Source: Aquipuribacter sp. SD81 (GTDB lineage Bacteria > Actinomycetota > Actinomycetes > Actinomycetales > JBBAYJ01). From it: DNA of 64,000 nucleotides. Location of the stretch: the NCBI RefSeq assembly GCF_037153975.1, contig NZ_JBBAYJ010000007.1, forward strand, positions 1 through 64,000, given 5' to 3'. This document shows positions 44,500 to 53,482 of this stretch, piece by piece. Position numbers and translations under genes: made by a program. The notes beneath the pieces are model-generated. The model saw only the letters and a program-made list of their open reading frames with translations. It made no database searches and was not told where the DNA came from. Position 1 is the stretch's first letter. Each line of letters begins with the position of its first letter.

Positions 44500-47400
44500 A
44501 TGTCGCAGCCCGAGTCGTCCGGGGCGCCTCGGGAGCCCGGCCGCGAGCCGGCTCGCGCGGCCGCCGTGCTCGACCGTGCGCGGGCGGCTCTGCTGGACCG
44601 GCCCTCCGCGGCGCGTGACCTCAGGCTCGTCGCGGACGCGACGCTCGACCTCACGGTCGCCCACCCGTCCGGGCAGGCGGTCCTGCTGTCGACCGGGCGC
44701 CAGGCCCTGTCCGGTCTCGTGCGCGACGCCGAGGCGCGCGTCGAGGCCCTGCGACGGCTCCGGCGCTTCCGCGAGGTGATCGGCGAGCTGGAGGCCGACG
44801 GGCTGCAGGCGGGCCACCTGGTCGCCGGCGTCGTCGTGCTGCCCGGGGCCGTGGAGGTCCCCGTGCTGCTGCGCCGCTGCCGCGTGGGCGGGACGGGCGA
44901 CGGCGACGTGTCGGTCTCCGTGTCCGGCGACGCCGTGCTCAACCCCGCGCTCGTCCGCGAGCTCGCGCGGCGCAGCTCCGGCGCCCTCGACCTCGACCAC
45001 GTCGTGGCGGGGCGCGTGCCCCGCCCCGACGCGCGGGGCGGCGTCGACCCCTACCCGCTCCTCGACCTCGTGCAGTCCCACCTGCCCGCCGTGCCGGGTG
45101 CCACGCTGCGCCGCCGGCTGCTGCTCGCGCCCGTCACGGTCGACCCGGACCGGGTCGTCGCCGACCTCGACCGGCTGCGTCCGCTCCTCGACGACGCCTC
45201 GCCGCTCGCCTGGCTCGGCGACGACTGGGACGAGGACGGTCCCGCGCTCGCCGCCCGTCTGGCCGCGGCTATCGAGGCCGGTCCCGTGGACCCCGGGCCC
45301 GGCGTCGCGGCCGTCGCGGAGCTGCTCGACCGCTTCGCCCCGACCCGCCCCGACGCCGACCAGCGCCGTGTGCTCGAGGCGGTCCTCGCCGGCCACAGCC
45401 TCGCCGTCGACGCCCCGCCCGGCACCGGGGCCACCACGCTCGCGGTGACGGTCGCGGCGGTCGCGACGGCCACCGGGCGCCGCTGTCTCGTGGTGGTGCC
45501 CGACCCCGGACAGGCCGACGTGCTCCGGGACCGACTCGAGGCGAGCGGCCTCGCCGGCGCCGTCGGTGACGAGCCGCTGGCCGGCCCGGTCGGTGGCGGT
45601 GGTCCCGAGGCCGCTGGTGCCTCGGGTGCCGTCGGTGCCACGGGTGACGTCGCCGCCCCCGCCCGCGCGGCGGACGGCGCCCCCGGCGACGCCCGGCACA
45701 GCGCCCGGCACGAGGCCGCGGCCCAGCGCTACCGCGACGCGGCCACGCGGCTGCGGGAGGTGCGCCGGCCGTGGCAGGTCAGCCGCGCCGACGTGCTGTC
45801 GGCCCTCGCCGCCGGCGTCCTGGACGGCCCGCGGCTCACCGACGTCGTCCTGCCCCAGGACCCCGGCACCGCCCTGTCGCGCGACCAGGTCGACGCCCTC
45901 GCCGAGGACCTCGGCGAGGCGGTGCGCCTCGGCCTGCTCGAGGAGCGGACCAGCGCCTGGACCGGCGCGCGCATCACCGACCGGCAGGGCGCGCAGGAGG
46001 CGCTCGGCCTCGCCCGTCGCCTGCGCGACGAGCTGGTGCGGGAGGCCGCCACGGCCGCCGACGACCTCGCGCACGGCACGGGCACCGCGCCCGCGACGAC
46101 GGTCTCGGAGGTCGCGCAGCGCCACCGGCTCTTCAGCGGCCTGCAGGCGACGCTGGACCGGCTGGTGCCCGAGGTCTTCGACATGCACGTGCTCGACCTC
46201 GTCGCCGCGACCGGCGACGAGGAGTTCCGCCGCACGACGGGCTACGCGGTGCCGCTGCCGAGCCGCTGGCGGCTGCAGCGGCGCGCCCGGCGCCTCGTCC
46301 GCCCCGGTGTGCAGGTGGACGACGCCCAGCTGCACCGTCTGTTGGTCGCGGCCGCCGACCAGCGCCGGCAGTGGCAGGAGATCTCCGAGGGGACCGGCTG
46401 GGCGCACCTGCCCGCCGCGACCGGCGCGATGGTGGCGGCGCTCGCGGCGCTCGTGCGCGCCTGCCAGCGCCTCGACGCCGTGCACCCCGGGCTCGGCCTC
46501 ATGGGCTCCGACCTCGACGCCGTGCAGGCGACGGCCGCGCGCCTGGCCGACGACGCCCTCGCGCTGGACGACCTGCCGAGGCGCACGCTGCTGGAGCAGC
46601 GGGTGCGCGAGCGCGGCGGCGAGCGGCTGGTCCGCGCGCTGCGGGATCTGCCGCCCGGCGTCGTCGACCCGGCCGCCGCGGCCCGCGAGCTGCGCCTGGC
46701 GTGGTGGCACGGTGTCGCCGACGCCACGGCCCCCGCCACGGCCGACCGGGCGGCCACCACGGACGCCGCCGCGGAGCACGCGCGCTCGGAGGCGGCGTGG
46801 CTCGCCGGGGCGGCGGCCCGGGCCGCGGCGTCCCGCGCCGGCCTCGACCCGCGGCTGCGGCTGCCGGACCCGGTGCGCGTCGTGCTGCCCGCGCAGGTGG
46901 CCGACCTAGCCCCGGACGACCACGTGGACGTCGTCGTCCTCGACGACGCCGGGCGCCTGCCCGTGGTCGACGTCGTGGGGGCGCTCGCCCGCGCCGCGCA
47001 GGTGGTCGCGGTCGGTGACCTCGGCACGGCGAGGCCGGGCTCCGCGGGTGCGGTGCTGCTGGGCTGTGTGCCCGCCGACGCCCTCACCGCCTCCCACCGT
47101 GCGCAGGACCCGGTGCTGGCGGGGCTCGCGACGGCAGCCGGGAGCCGCCCGGTCCGCACCGCCGGCAGCCCGAGCACGCAGGCGGCCGTCGTGCGGACGT
47201 TCCTCGAGGGCGCCGTCGGCCTGCCCGGTGGGGACGTGGACCGGCTGGAGACGACAGAGGCCGAGGTCGAGCACGTCGTCGCGGAGGTCCTGCGGCTCGT
47301 CGCGGAGCTCGCGACGCAGGACCCGCCGCGCTCCGTCGCCGTGCTCGCCCTCACCCGCGCGCACGCCGCGGCCGTCGCGGCGGGCGTCCGGCGCGCGGTG

Positions 47401-48684
47401 CGGACCTACCCCGCGCTCGCGGACGCCTTCGGCGCCGACCACGAGGAGCCGGTCATCGTGGCGACCGTCGACCAGGCACGCGGGGCGGAGCGCGACGAGG
47501 TCGTCCTCACCACCGGCTTCGCCCGCACGCCCCACGGCCGCGTCGTGCACCGCTTCGGGCCGCTCGACGGCGACGGCGGCCCCGGGCTGCTCGCGACCGC
47601 CGTGACCCGCGCGAGGCACCGGCTGCACGTGGTGACGGCGCTGCGCGCCCGCGATCTCGACCCGGGCCGGCTGCGGACGCCGGGCGCCCGGGCGCTGCGC
47701 GACGTCCTCACCGCGGTCGAGGAGGCAGCGGGCCGGCCGGAGCGCGCCGGCCGAGGCCGCGGCACAGGGCACCGTGCGCCGACGGGTGGCGCGTCCACCT
47801 CGGCGCCACCCTCGGGTCCCTCCGCCGCCGCGGCGACCACGGCAGACGTTCCGGCCGAGCGGGCCCGCCGCCTCGGCGACCCCGTGCTGGGGGTGCTGGC
47901 CGCCGAGCTGACCGACGTCCACACCGTGACGGTCGAGCCGGCGACCGGCGGCGGTCTGCTCGTCTGCGGGCCCGGTGGGGTCGTCGTCGTCGACGTGGAC
48001 CTCGACGTGCCCGACCCGGCTGCGCTCGCCGCGCGTCGCGCCCGGCTCGCGGAGGCGGGCTGGCCGCACCGGCTCGTGGCCGCGGAGGTCGTGGCCGCCG
48101 ACGTCGCCGGCGCGGCGCGCGACCTGGCCGTCGGCCTCGGCGCCGAGCCGGCGCAGGTCGGTGTCGACGCCGCGCCGCTCGTCGTGCCCGCCGGTGATCC
48201 GGGCGCCGAACGTGACCCGGAGGCCGCCGGCTCGGGCGCTGCCGTGCCAGGACCCGCGCCGACCGCGCCCGACGCGCCCGGTGAGCCCGGTGAGCCCGGC
48301 GAGCCCGGTGAGCGGGGCGAGCCCGGTGAGCGGGGCGACGCCGGTGAGCCCGGCGAGGCCTCCGAGCCCGACGCGGCCGGTGAGCCCGAGGAGGCCAGCG
48401 ACGTCGACGAGCCCGACGCCGCCGACGAGCCCGCAGCCCCCGCCACCGCGCACCAGGCGACCGACGCCCCGCCCGCGGAGCCGCCTTCCGCGGGCGTCCG
48501 GTCCGAGGGACCGGACGCAGACGCGCCCGCCGAGCGCGACGGCGCCGCGCAGCAGGCGCGCCCCGCACGCGGCGCCGCGTCGGAGCCGGTCCTGCCGCCG
48601 TCGCCGGACGAGTCGGCGGTCGGCTGGGGCGAGCCCGACGACGGCGAGGACCGGCTGCTCCGGGAGCGCCCGCCCCACTGGTGA
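44500..48684 (+). CDS. SF1 helicase-like (Dna2/Nam7-type) large protein with altered Walker A
   Basis: This 1394-residue protein has an N-terminal alpha/beta region (about 1-250). The SF1 core starts near residue 290 with PTRPDADQRRVLEAVLAGHS (Q-motif-like), then APPGTGATTLA near 308. Here Ala stands where the Walker A lysine should be. VVVLDDAG is the Walker B-like strand, and the C-terminal helicase motifs are IVATVDQARGAERDEVVLTT and LLATAVTRARHRLHVVTAL (motif VI-like with TRAR). ATP hydrolysis is therefore doubtful. The last about 200 residues are disordered, with GEP/GER repeats from about 1260. It is a possible nucleic-acid-binding protein of defence or repair type. Leaderless start at 44500. 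Confidence 0.72.
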   Translation: MSQPESSGAPREPGREPARAAAVLDRARAALLDRPSAARDLRLVADATLDLTVAHPSGQAVLLSTGRQALSGLVRDAEARVEALRRLRRFREVIGELEADGLQAGHLVAGVVVLPGAVEVPVLLRRCRVGGTGDGDVSVSVSGDAVLNPALVRELARRSSGALDLDHVVAGRVPRPDARGGVDPYPLLDLVQSHLPAVPGATLRRRLLLAPVTVDPDRVVADLDRLRPLLDDASPLAWLGDDWDEDGPALAARLAAAIEAGPVDPGPGVAAVAELLDRFAPTRPDADQRRVLEAVLAGHSLAVDAPPGTGATTLAVTVAAVATATGRRCLVVVPDPGQADVLRDRLEASGLAGAVGDEPLAGPVGGGGPEAAGASGAVGATGDVAAPARAADGAPGDARHSARHEAAAQRYRDAATRLREVRRPWQVSRADVLSALAAGVLDGPRLTDVVLPQDPGTALSRDQVDALAEDLGEAVRLGLLEERTSAWTGARITDRQGAQEALGLARRLRDELVREAATAADDLAHGTGTAPATTVSEVAQRHRLFSGLQATLDRLVPEVFDMHVLDLVAATGDEEFRRTTGYAVPLPSRWRLQRRARRLVRPGVQVDDAQLHRLLVAAADQRRQWQEISEGTGWAHLPAATGAMVAALAALVRACQRLDAVHPGLGLMGSDLDAVQATAARLADDALALDDLPRRTLLEQRVRERGGERLVRALRDLPPGVVDPAAAARELRLAWWHGVADATAPATADRAATTDAAAEHARSEAAWLAGAAARAAASRAGLDPRLRLPDPVRVVLPAQVADLAPDDHVDVVVLDDAGRLPVVDVVGALARAAQVVAVGDLGTARPGSAGAVLLGCVPADALTASHRAQDPVLAGLATAAGSRPVRTAGSPSTQAAVVRTFLEGAVGLPGGDVDRLETTEAEVEHVVAEVLRLVAELATQDPPRSVAVLALTRAHAAAVAAGVRRAVRTYPALADAFGADHEEPVIVATVDQARGAERDEVVLTTGFARTPHGRVVHRFGPLDGDGGPGLLATAVTRARHRLHVVTALRARDLDPGRLRTPGARALRDVLTAVEEAAGRPERAGRGRGTGHRAPTGGASTSAPPSGPSAAAATTADVPAERARRLGDPVLGVLAAELTDVHTVTVEPATGGGLLVCGPGGVVVVDVDLDVPDPAALAARRARLAEAGWPHRLVAAEVVAADVAGAARDLAVGLGAEPAQVGVDAAPLVVPAGDPGAERDPEAAGSGAAVPGPAPTAPDAPGEPGEPGEPGERGEPGERGDAGEPGEASEPDAAGEPEEASDVDEPDAADEPAAPATAHQATDAPPAEPPSAGVRSEGPDADAPAERDGAAQQARPARGAASEPVLPPSPDESAVGWGEPDDGEDRLLRERPPHW
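48283..48357 (+). repeat. Collagen-like Gly-x-y coding repeat
   Basis: Repeated GAGCCCGGTGAGCCCGGC-type units encode GEP/GER triplets near the C-terminus of the helicase-like protein. Confidence 0.65.
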
Positions 48685-48727
48685 GGCGCCCCACGCCGAC
48701 GCCCGACGGGGCGCGACGCCGGAGGGA

Positions 48728-48787
48728 GTCGGTGCCGGCCCTCGGCGCACGCCCCGGAACCCGTCAGGGCCCAGGGGCGGCACCGAC
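48728..48787. terminator. Large imperfect stem-loop between convergent genes
   Basis: GTCGGTGCCG (48728) pairs with CGGCACCGAC (48778), and inside it CGCCCC can pair with GGGGCG. It lies between the stops of the helicase-like gene and mscL, as expected of a bidirectional terminator. Confidence 0.5.
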
Positions 48788-48793
48788 GAGGGG

Positions 48794-49204
48794 TCAGAGG
48801 GTGGGGCGCCCCTGCTGCGCGCGGAGCAGGTCGCGGATCTCCGTCAGGAGCTCGATGTCCGGGGTGGGAGCCGCCTCGGCCGGCAGCTCGCCGGCCCGGC
48901 GGAGCTCGGCGAGCCTGTTCATCGGCAGCACGAAGACGAAGTAGACGACGGCTGCGGTGATGAGGAACTGGATGACCGCCCCCAGCAGCGCGCCGAAGTT
49001 GACGATCGTCGCGGGGTTGCCGTCGACGAGCTGCACCGACAGCCCCGGGATCTCCCCGCCGCCGCCCACGGCGGCCAGGACGGGGTTGATGACCTGCTCG
49101 GTGACCGACGCGACGAGCGCGGCGAACGCCGTGCCGATGACGACCGCGACAGCAAGCTCCACGATGTTGCCGCGGAGCACGAAGTCCTTGAAGCCCTGGA
49201 GCAC
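48794..49204 (-). CDS. mscL: Large-conductance mechanosensitive channel
   Basis: This 136-residue protein starts VLQGFKDFVLRGNIVELAVA, the conserved N-terminal helix and TM1 start of MscL. TM1 continues VVIGTAFAALVASVTEQVI, the periplasmic loop is short, and TM2 is FGALLGAVIQFLITAAVVYF, followed by a cytoplasmic helix (LLTEIRDLLRAQ). It opens under membrane tension to release solutes on osmotic downshock. GTG at 49204 follows GGAGGGAG on the minus strand; the 21-residue upstream extension is not supported. A TAGGGT -10 lies about 85 nt upstream. Confidence 0.95.
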   Translation of the reverse strand: MLQGFKDFVLRGNIVELAVAVVIGTAFAALVASVTEQVINPVLAAVGGGGEIPGLSVQLVDGNPATIVNFGALLGAVIQFLITAAVVYFVFVLPMNRLAELRRAGELPAEAAPTPDIELLTEIRDLLRAQQGRPTL

Positions 49205-49287
49205 GAGCTCTCCCTCCCGCTGCCGACCGGCAGCCCTGGCAGGGCGCGACGGCGACCGCCGGCCCACCGGCAGGCCGCCGGCACGTC

Positions 49288-49293
49288 ACCCTA
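49288..49293 (-). promoter_or_regulatory. Possible -10 element of mscL
   Basis: TAGGGT on the minus strand, about 85 nt before the mscL start, in the 145-bp gap after the SAF gene. No good -35. Confidence 0.35.
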
Positions 49294-49349
49294 GAACGGG
49301 GACACCGATCGGGTCGGGGCCGGACCAGCCAGGGTCGGCGGCGGGCCGC

Positions 49350-50087
49350 TCACGGTCCGGGTCCCCGCGGGCGCAGCGCGAGGTCGAGGCCCCCCGGCCG
49401 GGCGCTCGCGAGGACCCGCGCGTCGGCGTCCGACACCGCGACCGCGACGGTCCCCGTGGGCACGGTGGCGGCGCCCGACGTGCCCGACGCGCCCGCCGTG
49501 CCGTCCACCGGAACGGGTACCGCGACGACCAGCGCCGCCTCGACCAGCCGCACCACCGGCGCGGTCCCGGCCTGCACCCAGCCCGCCGGCGCGTCGAGCG
49601 CGGCACGGTCACCGGGCGCGTCCCGGGGCCGGTCGTCGGGCGGCGCGGGGCCGTACACGTCGACCCGGTCGCCGGGGCGCAGCAGCGGCAGCAGCCCCGG
49701 CTCCACCGGGGCCACCGCGACGAGGACGGAGCGGTGGCCCACGAGGCCGGCCGCCTCCGGCGCCGCGCCGGTCGTCGCGGCGCCGCTCGCCGCGGCCTCC
49801 GCGGCGAGCACCCCGTCGGTCACCCGCGCGTCCCACAGCCCGCCGCTCCCCGGCCCGCCTGCGGCCGGCAGTGGGCTCAGGCCGGACCCGGCGACCCCGT
49901 CGCCCGGCGCGTCCGGGGCGCCGGGGGACGCGTCGGGCGCCGTGCCGCGGGCCAGCAGCGGGCCGAGCAGCAGGCAGAGCACCGCGACCGGCACCGCGAC
50001 CGGCGCGAGCCGGGACCACGTCCGGCGCACGCGACGGCGCCGGTGCGGGTCGAAGCGCACCAGCGGTCGGAACGGTCCCGGCAGCAC
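49350..50087 (-). CDS. SAF domain protein, CpaB/RcpC-like
   Basis: This protein of about 245 residues has a basic start, one membrane helix (LAPVAVPVAVLCLLLGPLLA) and a SAF-like outside domain (SVLVAVAPVEPGLLPLLRPG then DRVDVYGP). It resembles the RcpC/CpaB group and the SAF proteins that sit between FmdB and MscL in some actinomycetes, as I recall. The start is uncertain: GTG 50087 was chosen, while GTG at 50147 and 50180 give longer forms with Arg/Pro-rich leaders; none has a good Shine-Dalgarno. It is a second SAF gene outside the Tad operon. Confidence 0.65.
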   Translation of the reverse strand: MLPGPFRPLVRFDPHRRRRVRRTWSRLAPVAVPVAVLCLLLGPLLARGTAPDASPGAPDAPGDGVAGSGLSPLPAAGGPGSGGLWDARVTDGVLAAEAAASGAATTGAAPEAAGLVGHRSVLVAVAPVEPGLLPLLRPGDRVDVYGPAPPDDRPRDAPGDRAALDAPAGWVQAGTAPVVRLVEAALVVAVPVPVDGTAGASGTSGAATVPTGTVAVAVSDADARVLASARPGGLDLALRPRGPGP

Positions 50088-50226
50088 CCGCCCAGCGTGA
50101 CGCCGCCCGGCGAGGCCCCGGGCCGGACGCGGGCGCCGGCTGTGGACGGGCGGGCCGGTCGCGGGGTGTGGGGACGTCACACGGCGGTGCGGGCGGCGGG
50201 CGAGGCGGTGCGTCCGCAGGTCCGCC

Positions 50227-50637
50227 TCAGGCGGCCGAGGACCCGCTCGTGCCCTTGCCCGACGACCCGGACGTGCCCGACGACCCGGACGACGACCCCG
50301 ACCCGCCGGAGCCGGAGCCGGTCGAGCCGGAGCCCGAGGAACCTGAGCCCGACGAGCCGGAGGCAGAGGACGACTCGCCCGAGGACCCCGACCCGCCCGA
50401 GGAGCCGGAGCCGGACCCGCCGGAGCCGGACCCGTTCGAGCCAGAGCCGGAGCCGGAGCTCGAGCGGGAGTCGGTGCGGTAGAAGCCCGAGCCCTTGAAC
50501 ACGACCCCGACGGCGCCGAACTTCTTGCGCAGCCGCCCGGAGCACTCCGGGCAGTCGGTGAGGGCGTCGTCGGTGAAGGACTGCTGGGCGTCGAACTCGT
50601 GACCGCACGCGGTGCACGCGTAGGCGTACGTCGGCAC
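50227..50637 (-). CDS. FmdB family zinc ribbon protein with Ser/Gly tail
   Basis: This 136-residue protein starts VPTYAYACTACGHEFDAQQS and continues DCPECSGRLRKKFG, giving two CxxC knuckles of the FmdB putative regulatory zinc ribbon (about residues 7-45). GVVFKGSGFYRTDSR is the conserved family ending. After that come about 70 residues of nearly pure Ser/Gly, longer than in most members. GTG at 50637 follows AGGAGG. The role is unknown; regulation of formamidase was proposed for the namesake. Confidence 0.88.
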   Translation of the reverse strand: MPTYAYACTACGHEFDAQQSFTDDALTDCPECSGRLRKKFGAVGVVFKGSGFYRTDSRSSSGSGSGSNGSGSGGSGSGSSGGSGSSGESSSASGSSGSGSSGSGSTGSGSGGSGSSSGSSGTSGSSGKGTSGSSAA

Positions 50638-50724
50638 GGGGCCTCCTGGCGTCGTGGGACCCCGCGGACCGGGGTAGCACTCGTTGGTGTCGAGTGCCAA
50701 TAGTACGGCCGGGCGCCGGGTGCG

Positions 50725-51369
50725 TCAGCGGCTGGCGATGGCGAGGAACTCCGCGCGGGTCCGTGCGTCCTCCCGCACCCGCCCGAGCAGCGCAGACGTC
50801 GTGGTGCTCGAGCCCTGCGCCTGCACGCCGCGGATCGTCATGCACGTGTGCTCGGCGGTGAGCACGACCCCGACGCCCTTCGGCTCGAGGTGCTCCTGCA
50901 GCCAGCGGGCGACCTGCTGCGTCATGCGCTCCTGCACCTGCGGGCGGCGGGCGAACAGCTCGACGACCCGCGCGAGCTTGCTGAGCCCGAGGATGCGGTC
51001 CGCGGGCAGGTACCCGACGGTCGCGTGCCCCGTGAAGGGCAGCAGGTGGTGCTCGCACACCGACGTGAACTCGATGTCGCGGGCGACGACCATCTCGTCG
51101 TAGCCCTCGTCGTTGGGGAACGTCGTCATCTCGAACGGGCGCGGGCGGAACAGCTCCGCGTACGCCTTGGCCATCCGCAGCGGCGTGCGGTCGAGCCCGG
51201 GCCGGTCGAGGTCGACGCCGAGCGCCACGAGGAAGGCCCGCGCGGCGTCCTCGGCGGCGGGCAGGTCCGGCTCGGGCATGGGTCCCGTCACGAGCTCAGC
51301 GGTGCGCGGGGCGGTGTCGTCGACGCGGCGGGAACGGGCGACGGACAGGTCGGGGACGGACGCGGACAC
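50725..51369 (-). CDS. folE: GTP cyclohydrolase I
   Basis: This 214-residue enzyme makes dihydroneopterin triphosphate from GTP for folate synthesis. Its landmarks are GLDRTPLRMAKAYAELF, the zinc and active-site block FTSVCEHHLLPFTGHATVGY (Cys and His ligands), QERMTQQVARWL, and TAEHTCMTIRGVQ with the second Cys ligand. GTG at 51369 follows GGAGGAGG with a 5-nt spacer; the longer frame is not needed. The neighbouring antiporter gene lies upstream on the same strand. Confidence 0.96.
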   Translation of the reverse strand: MSASVPDLSVARSRRVDDTAPRTAELVTGPMPEPDLPAAEDAARAFLVALGVDLDRPGLDRTPLRMAKAYAELFRPRPFEMTTFPNDEGYDEMVVARDIEFTSVCEHHLLPFTGHATVGYLPADRILGLSKLARVVELFARRPQVQERMTQQVARWLQEHLEPKGVGVVLTAEHTCMTIRGVQAQGSSTTTSALLGRVREDARTRAEFLAIASR

Positions 51370-51430
51370 GGGGACCTCCTCCGGCGCCCGCAGCAGGGGA
51401 GCGAGGCGCCGCGACCACGGTAGACGCGCC

Positions 51431-52981
51431 TCACGGCGGTCGCTCCCCTGCCGGGTCGCCCCAGCCCGCGAGGCGACCGTGCTCGCTGACCGCACGCAGG
51501 CGCCGCTCGACGGCCTCCCGGACCGCCGGCGTCGTCACGACGAGGACGGCGTCGCCGTGGCGCAGCGTCGTGGCCGGCGACGGCACGACGGCGCCGTCCG
51601 GCCGTACGACGAGCGAGACGTGGGCCGGGCGCGGCAGGCGCAGCTCCTGCACGCTGACCCCGTGCAGCCGGGAGCGCTCGTGCACCTGCACCTCCAGCAG
51701 GTCCGCGCCCATCCGCCCGAGCGGGGAGCTCTCGACGTCGACCTCGGCGTTGTGGTCGTCCTCCTGCAGCCCGAGCCGGCGCGCGAGCCACGGCAGCGTC
51801 GGCGCCTGGAGCAGGACGCTCACGACCACCACGACGAAGACGACGTCGAAGATGCGGCGGGAGCCGTCGACGCCCGCGATGACGGGGATGGTCGCGAGCA
51901 CGATGGGCACGGCGCCGCGCAGCCCCGCCCACGAGAGGAACACCTGGTCGCGCCACGGCACGCCCAGCCACGACACCGACGCCACCACCGAGGCGGGCCG
52001 CGCGACCAGCACGAGGATCGCGGTGATGGCGAGGGCGGGCAGCAGGGCGTCGGGCAGCCGCGAGGGGGTCGCGAGGAGGCCCAGCAGCACGAACAGGCCG
52101 ATCTGCGCGAACCAGCCGAGCGACGTCGCGAAGCCGCGGGTGGCACCCCCGTGCGGCAGCCGTGCGTTGCCCACGACGAGCGCGGCGACGTAGACGGCGA
52201 TGAAGCCGCTGCCGCCCAGCAGGACCGCCGCGCCGTAGGCGATGCCGACGACGGCGAGCACCGCGAGGGGGAAGGGCCCGGACACCGGCGCCGCGAGCCG
52301 TCGCAGCGCGGTGGTGCCCGCCCGCCCGACCAGCAGGCCGACGACCACGCCGACGAGCAGGGCGAGGACGGCCAGCAGCACCGACAGCCACCACGGGTCC
52401 TCGCTCGTGCCCGCGGCCGCCGCCGTCAGCGCGAGGACGGCGAGGACCGCTGGCGCGTCGTTGAGCCCCGACTCGGCCTCGAGCGCACCGACCAGGCGGC
52501 GCGGCAGCCGTACCGAGCGCAGGACGGAGAACACCGCCGCGGCGTCGGTGCTCGCGACCACCGCGCCCAGCAGCAGCGCCGTCACGAGGTCGACGTCGAG
52601 GACCAGCCACGCGCCCACGCCCGTCACGAGCAGCGAGACGCACGTGCCGAGCGTCGCGAGCGCGGACGCGGGCCCGAGCGAGCCGCGGATGGAGTCCCAC
52701 CGGGTCGTGAGACCGCCCTCGGCGAGGATGAGCGCGAGGGCCGTGTAGCCGAGGCCCTGCACGAGCTGCTCGTCGTCGAACTGCAGGCCGAGCACGTCCT
52801 CGCCGAGCAGCACGCCCAGCGCGAGGTAGAGCAGCAGCGAGGGCAGGCCCGTCCTCGTCGACAGCCGCACGGCGGCGACTGCGAGGAGCAGGACGAGCGC
52901 GACGGCGACGAGGACGGCCTCGGGCGGGGCGACGACGGCCCGGCCGTCGAGCACCCCGAGCGCGGGCACCGTCCACAGCAC
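51431..52981 (-). CDS. CPA1-type K+(Na+)/H+ antiporter with RCK_C domain
   Basis: This 516-residue protein has 12-13 membrane helices. LILAEGGLTTRWDSIRGSLG and LLLGAVVASTDAAAVFSVLR (with ESGLNDAPAVLAVLAL) form the CPA1 ion-binding Asp region, and GLRGAVPIVLATIPV lies later. The C-terminal about 120 residues form a TrkA-C/RCK_C regulatory domain (LLEVQVHERSRLHGVSVQEL and LRHGDAVLVV). It resembles potassium/proton antiporters of the NhaP2/CvrA group. GTG at 52981 was chosen because GGAGG lies 6 nt upstream. Confidence 0.9.
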   Translation of the reverse strand: MLWTVPALGVLDGRAVVAPPEAVLVAVALVLLLAVAAVRLSTRTGLPSLLLYLALGVLLGEDVLGLQFDDEQLVQGLGYTALALILAEGGLTTRWDSIRGSLGPASALATLGTCVSLLVTGVGAWLVLDVDLVTALLLGAVVASTDAAAVFSVLRSVRLPRRLVGALEAESGLNDAPAVLAVLALTAAAAGTSEDPWWLSVLLAVLALLVGVVVGLLVGRAGTTALRRLAAPVSGPFPLAVLAVVGIAYGAAVLLGGSGFIAVYVAALVVGNARLPHGGATRGFATSLGWFAQIGLFVLLGLLATPSRLPDALLPALAITAILVLVARPASVVASVSWLGVPWRDQVFLSWAGLRGAVPIVLATIPVIAGVDGSRRIFDVVFVVVVVSVLLQAPTLPWLARRLGLQEDDHNAEVDVESSPLGRMGADLLEVQVHERSRLHGVSVQELRLPRPAHVSLVVRPDGAVVPSPATTLRHGDAVLVVTTPAVREAVERRLRAVSEHGRLAGWGDPAGERPP

Positions 52982-53029
52982 CGTCCGCCTCCACCTCCCG
53001 ACCCCGCTCCCGCGCCCTAGTGTGCCGGG

Positions 53030-53482
53030 GTGCGCGACGGGGGCGAGGGGACCGACCGGTGGCCGGGCGCGCCGACGGCGCGCCGGCCGCACCGCCGGCG
53101 GCCCAGGACGTCGCGGTCGGTCGTCGCGACGCCGTGGCCCCCGTCAGGGCCGGACCACGCGCGCACGTCCGTCCCGGCCATGCGCATGGTCGTCGACCTC
53201 GGTGAGCCGGACGGGTCCCGCTGGGTCGACCTCACCGGTGTGTCCCGGGCGCCGGATGCCGGTCAGCGCCGAGGCGGTCCGGGCGGCGGCGCAGACCCGT
53301 CAGGAGCTGGTGCCGCCCGCCCCCGGTCGCTGAGCCCGACGAGCCCCGACGGCGTGAGCGCGTGGCCGACGGGCCGGTCGTGCGGCTCGCGCGGCAGGGC
53401 GCCCGGCGGCAGCACCTCGTCGTCGTGCACCAGCGCGACGACGGGCACGCCGTCGGGGAGCCGGGCCAGCGCCCGGTCGTAG
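53030..53482 (+). CDS. Possible small hypothetical protein (leaderless)
   Basis: A GTG at 53030 lies 6 nt after TAGTGT (53018-53023), the same start-proximal arrangement seen at well-supported genes here. The first about 80 codons have strong third-position GC and include MRMVVDLGEPDGSRWVDLTG, which looks protein-like. The rest runs antisense into the 5-FCL gene and looks random. It could be a short real gene whose end is altered, or chance. The rest of 52982-53262 shows no other gene. Confidence 0.3.
   Translation: MRDGGEGTDRWPGAPTARRPHRRRPRTSRSVVATPWPPSGPDHARTSVPAMRMVVDLGEPDGSRWVDLTGVSRAPDAGQRRGGPGGGADPSGAGAARPRSLSPTSPDGVSAWPTGRSCGSRGRAPGGSTSSSCTSATTGTPSGSRASARS

Noticed and set aside
49205-49267. 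N-terminal extension of MscL.
   Set aside because: Family members begin at the FKDFVLRGN helix, and a strong ribosome binding site precedes GTG 49204.
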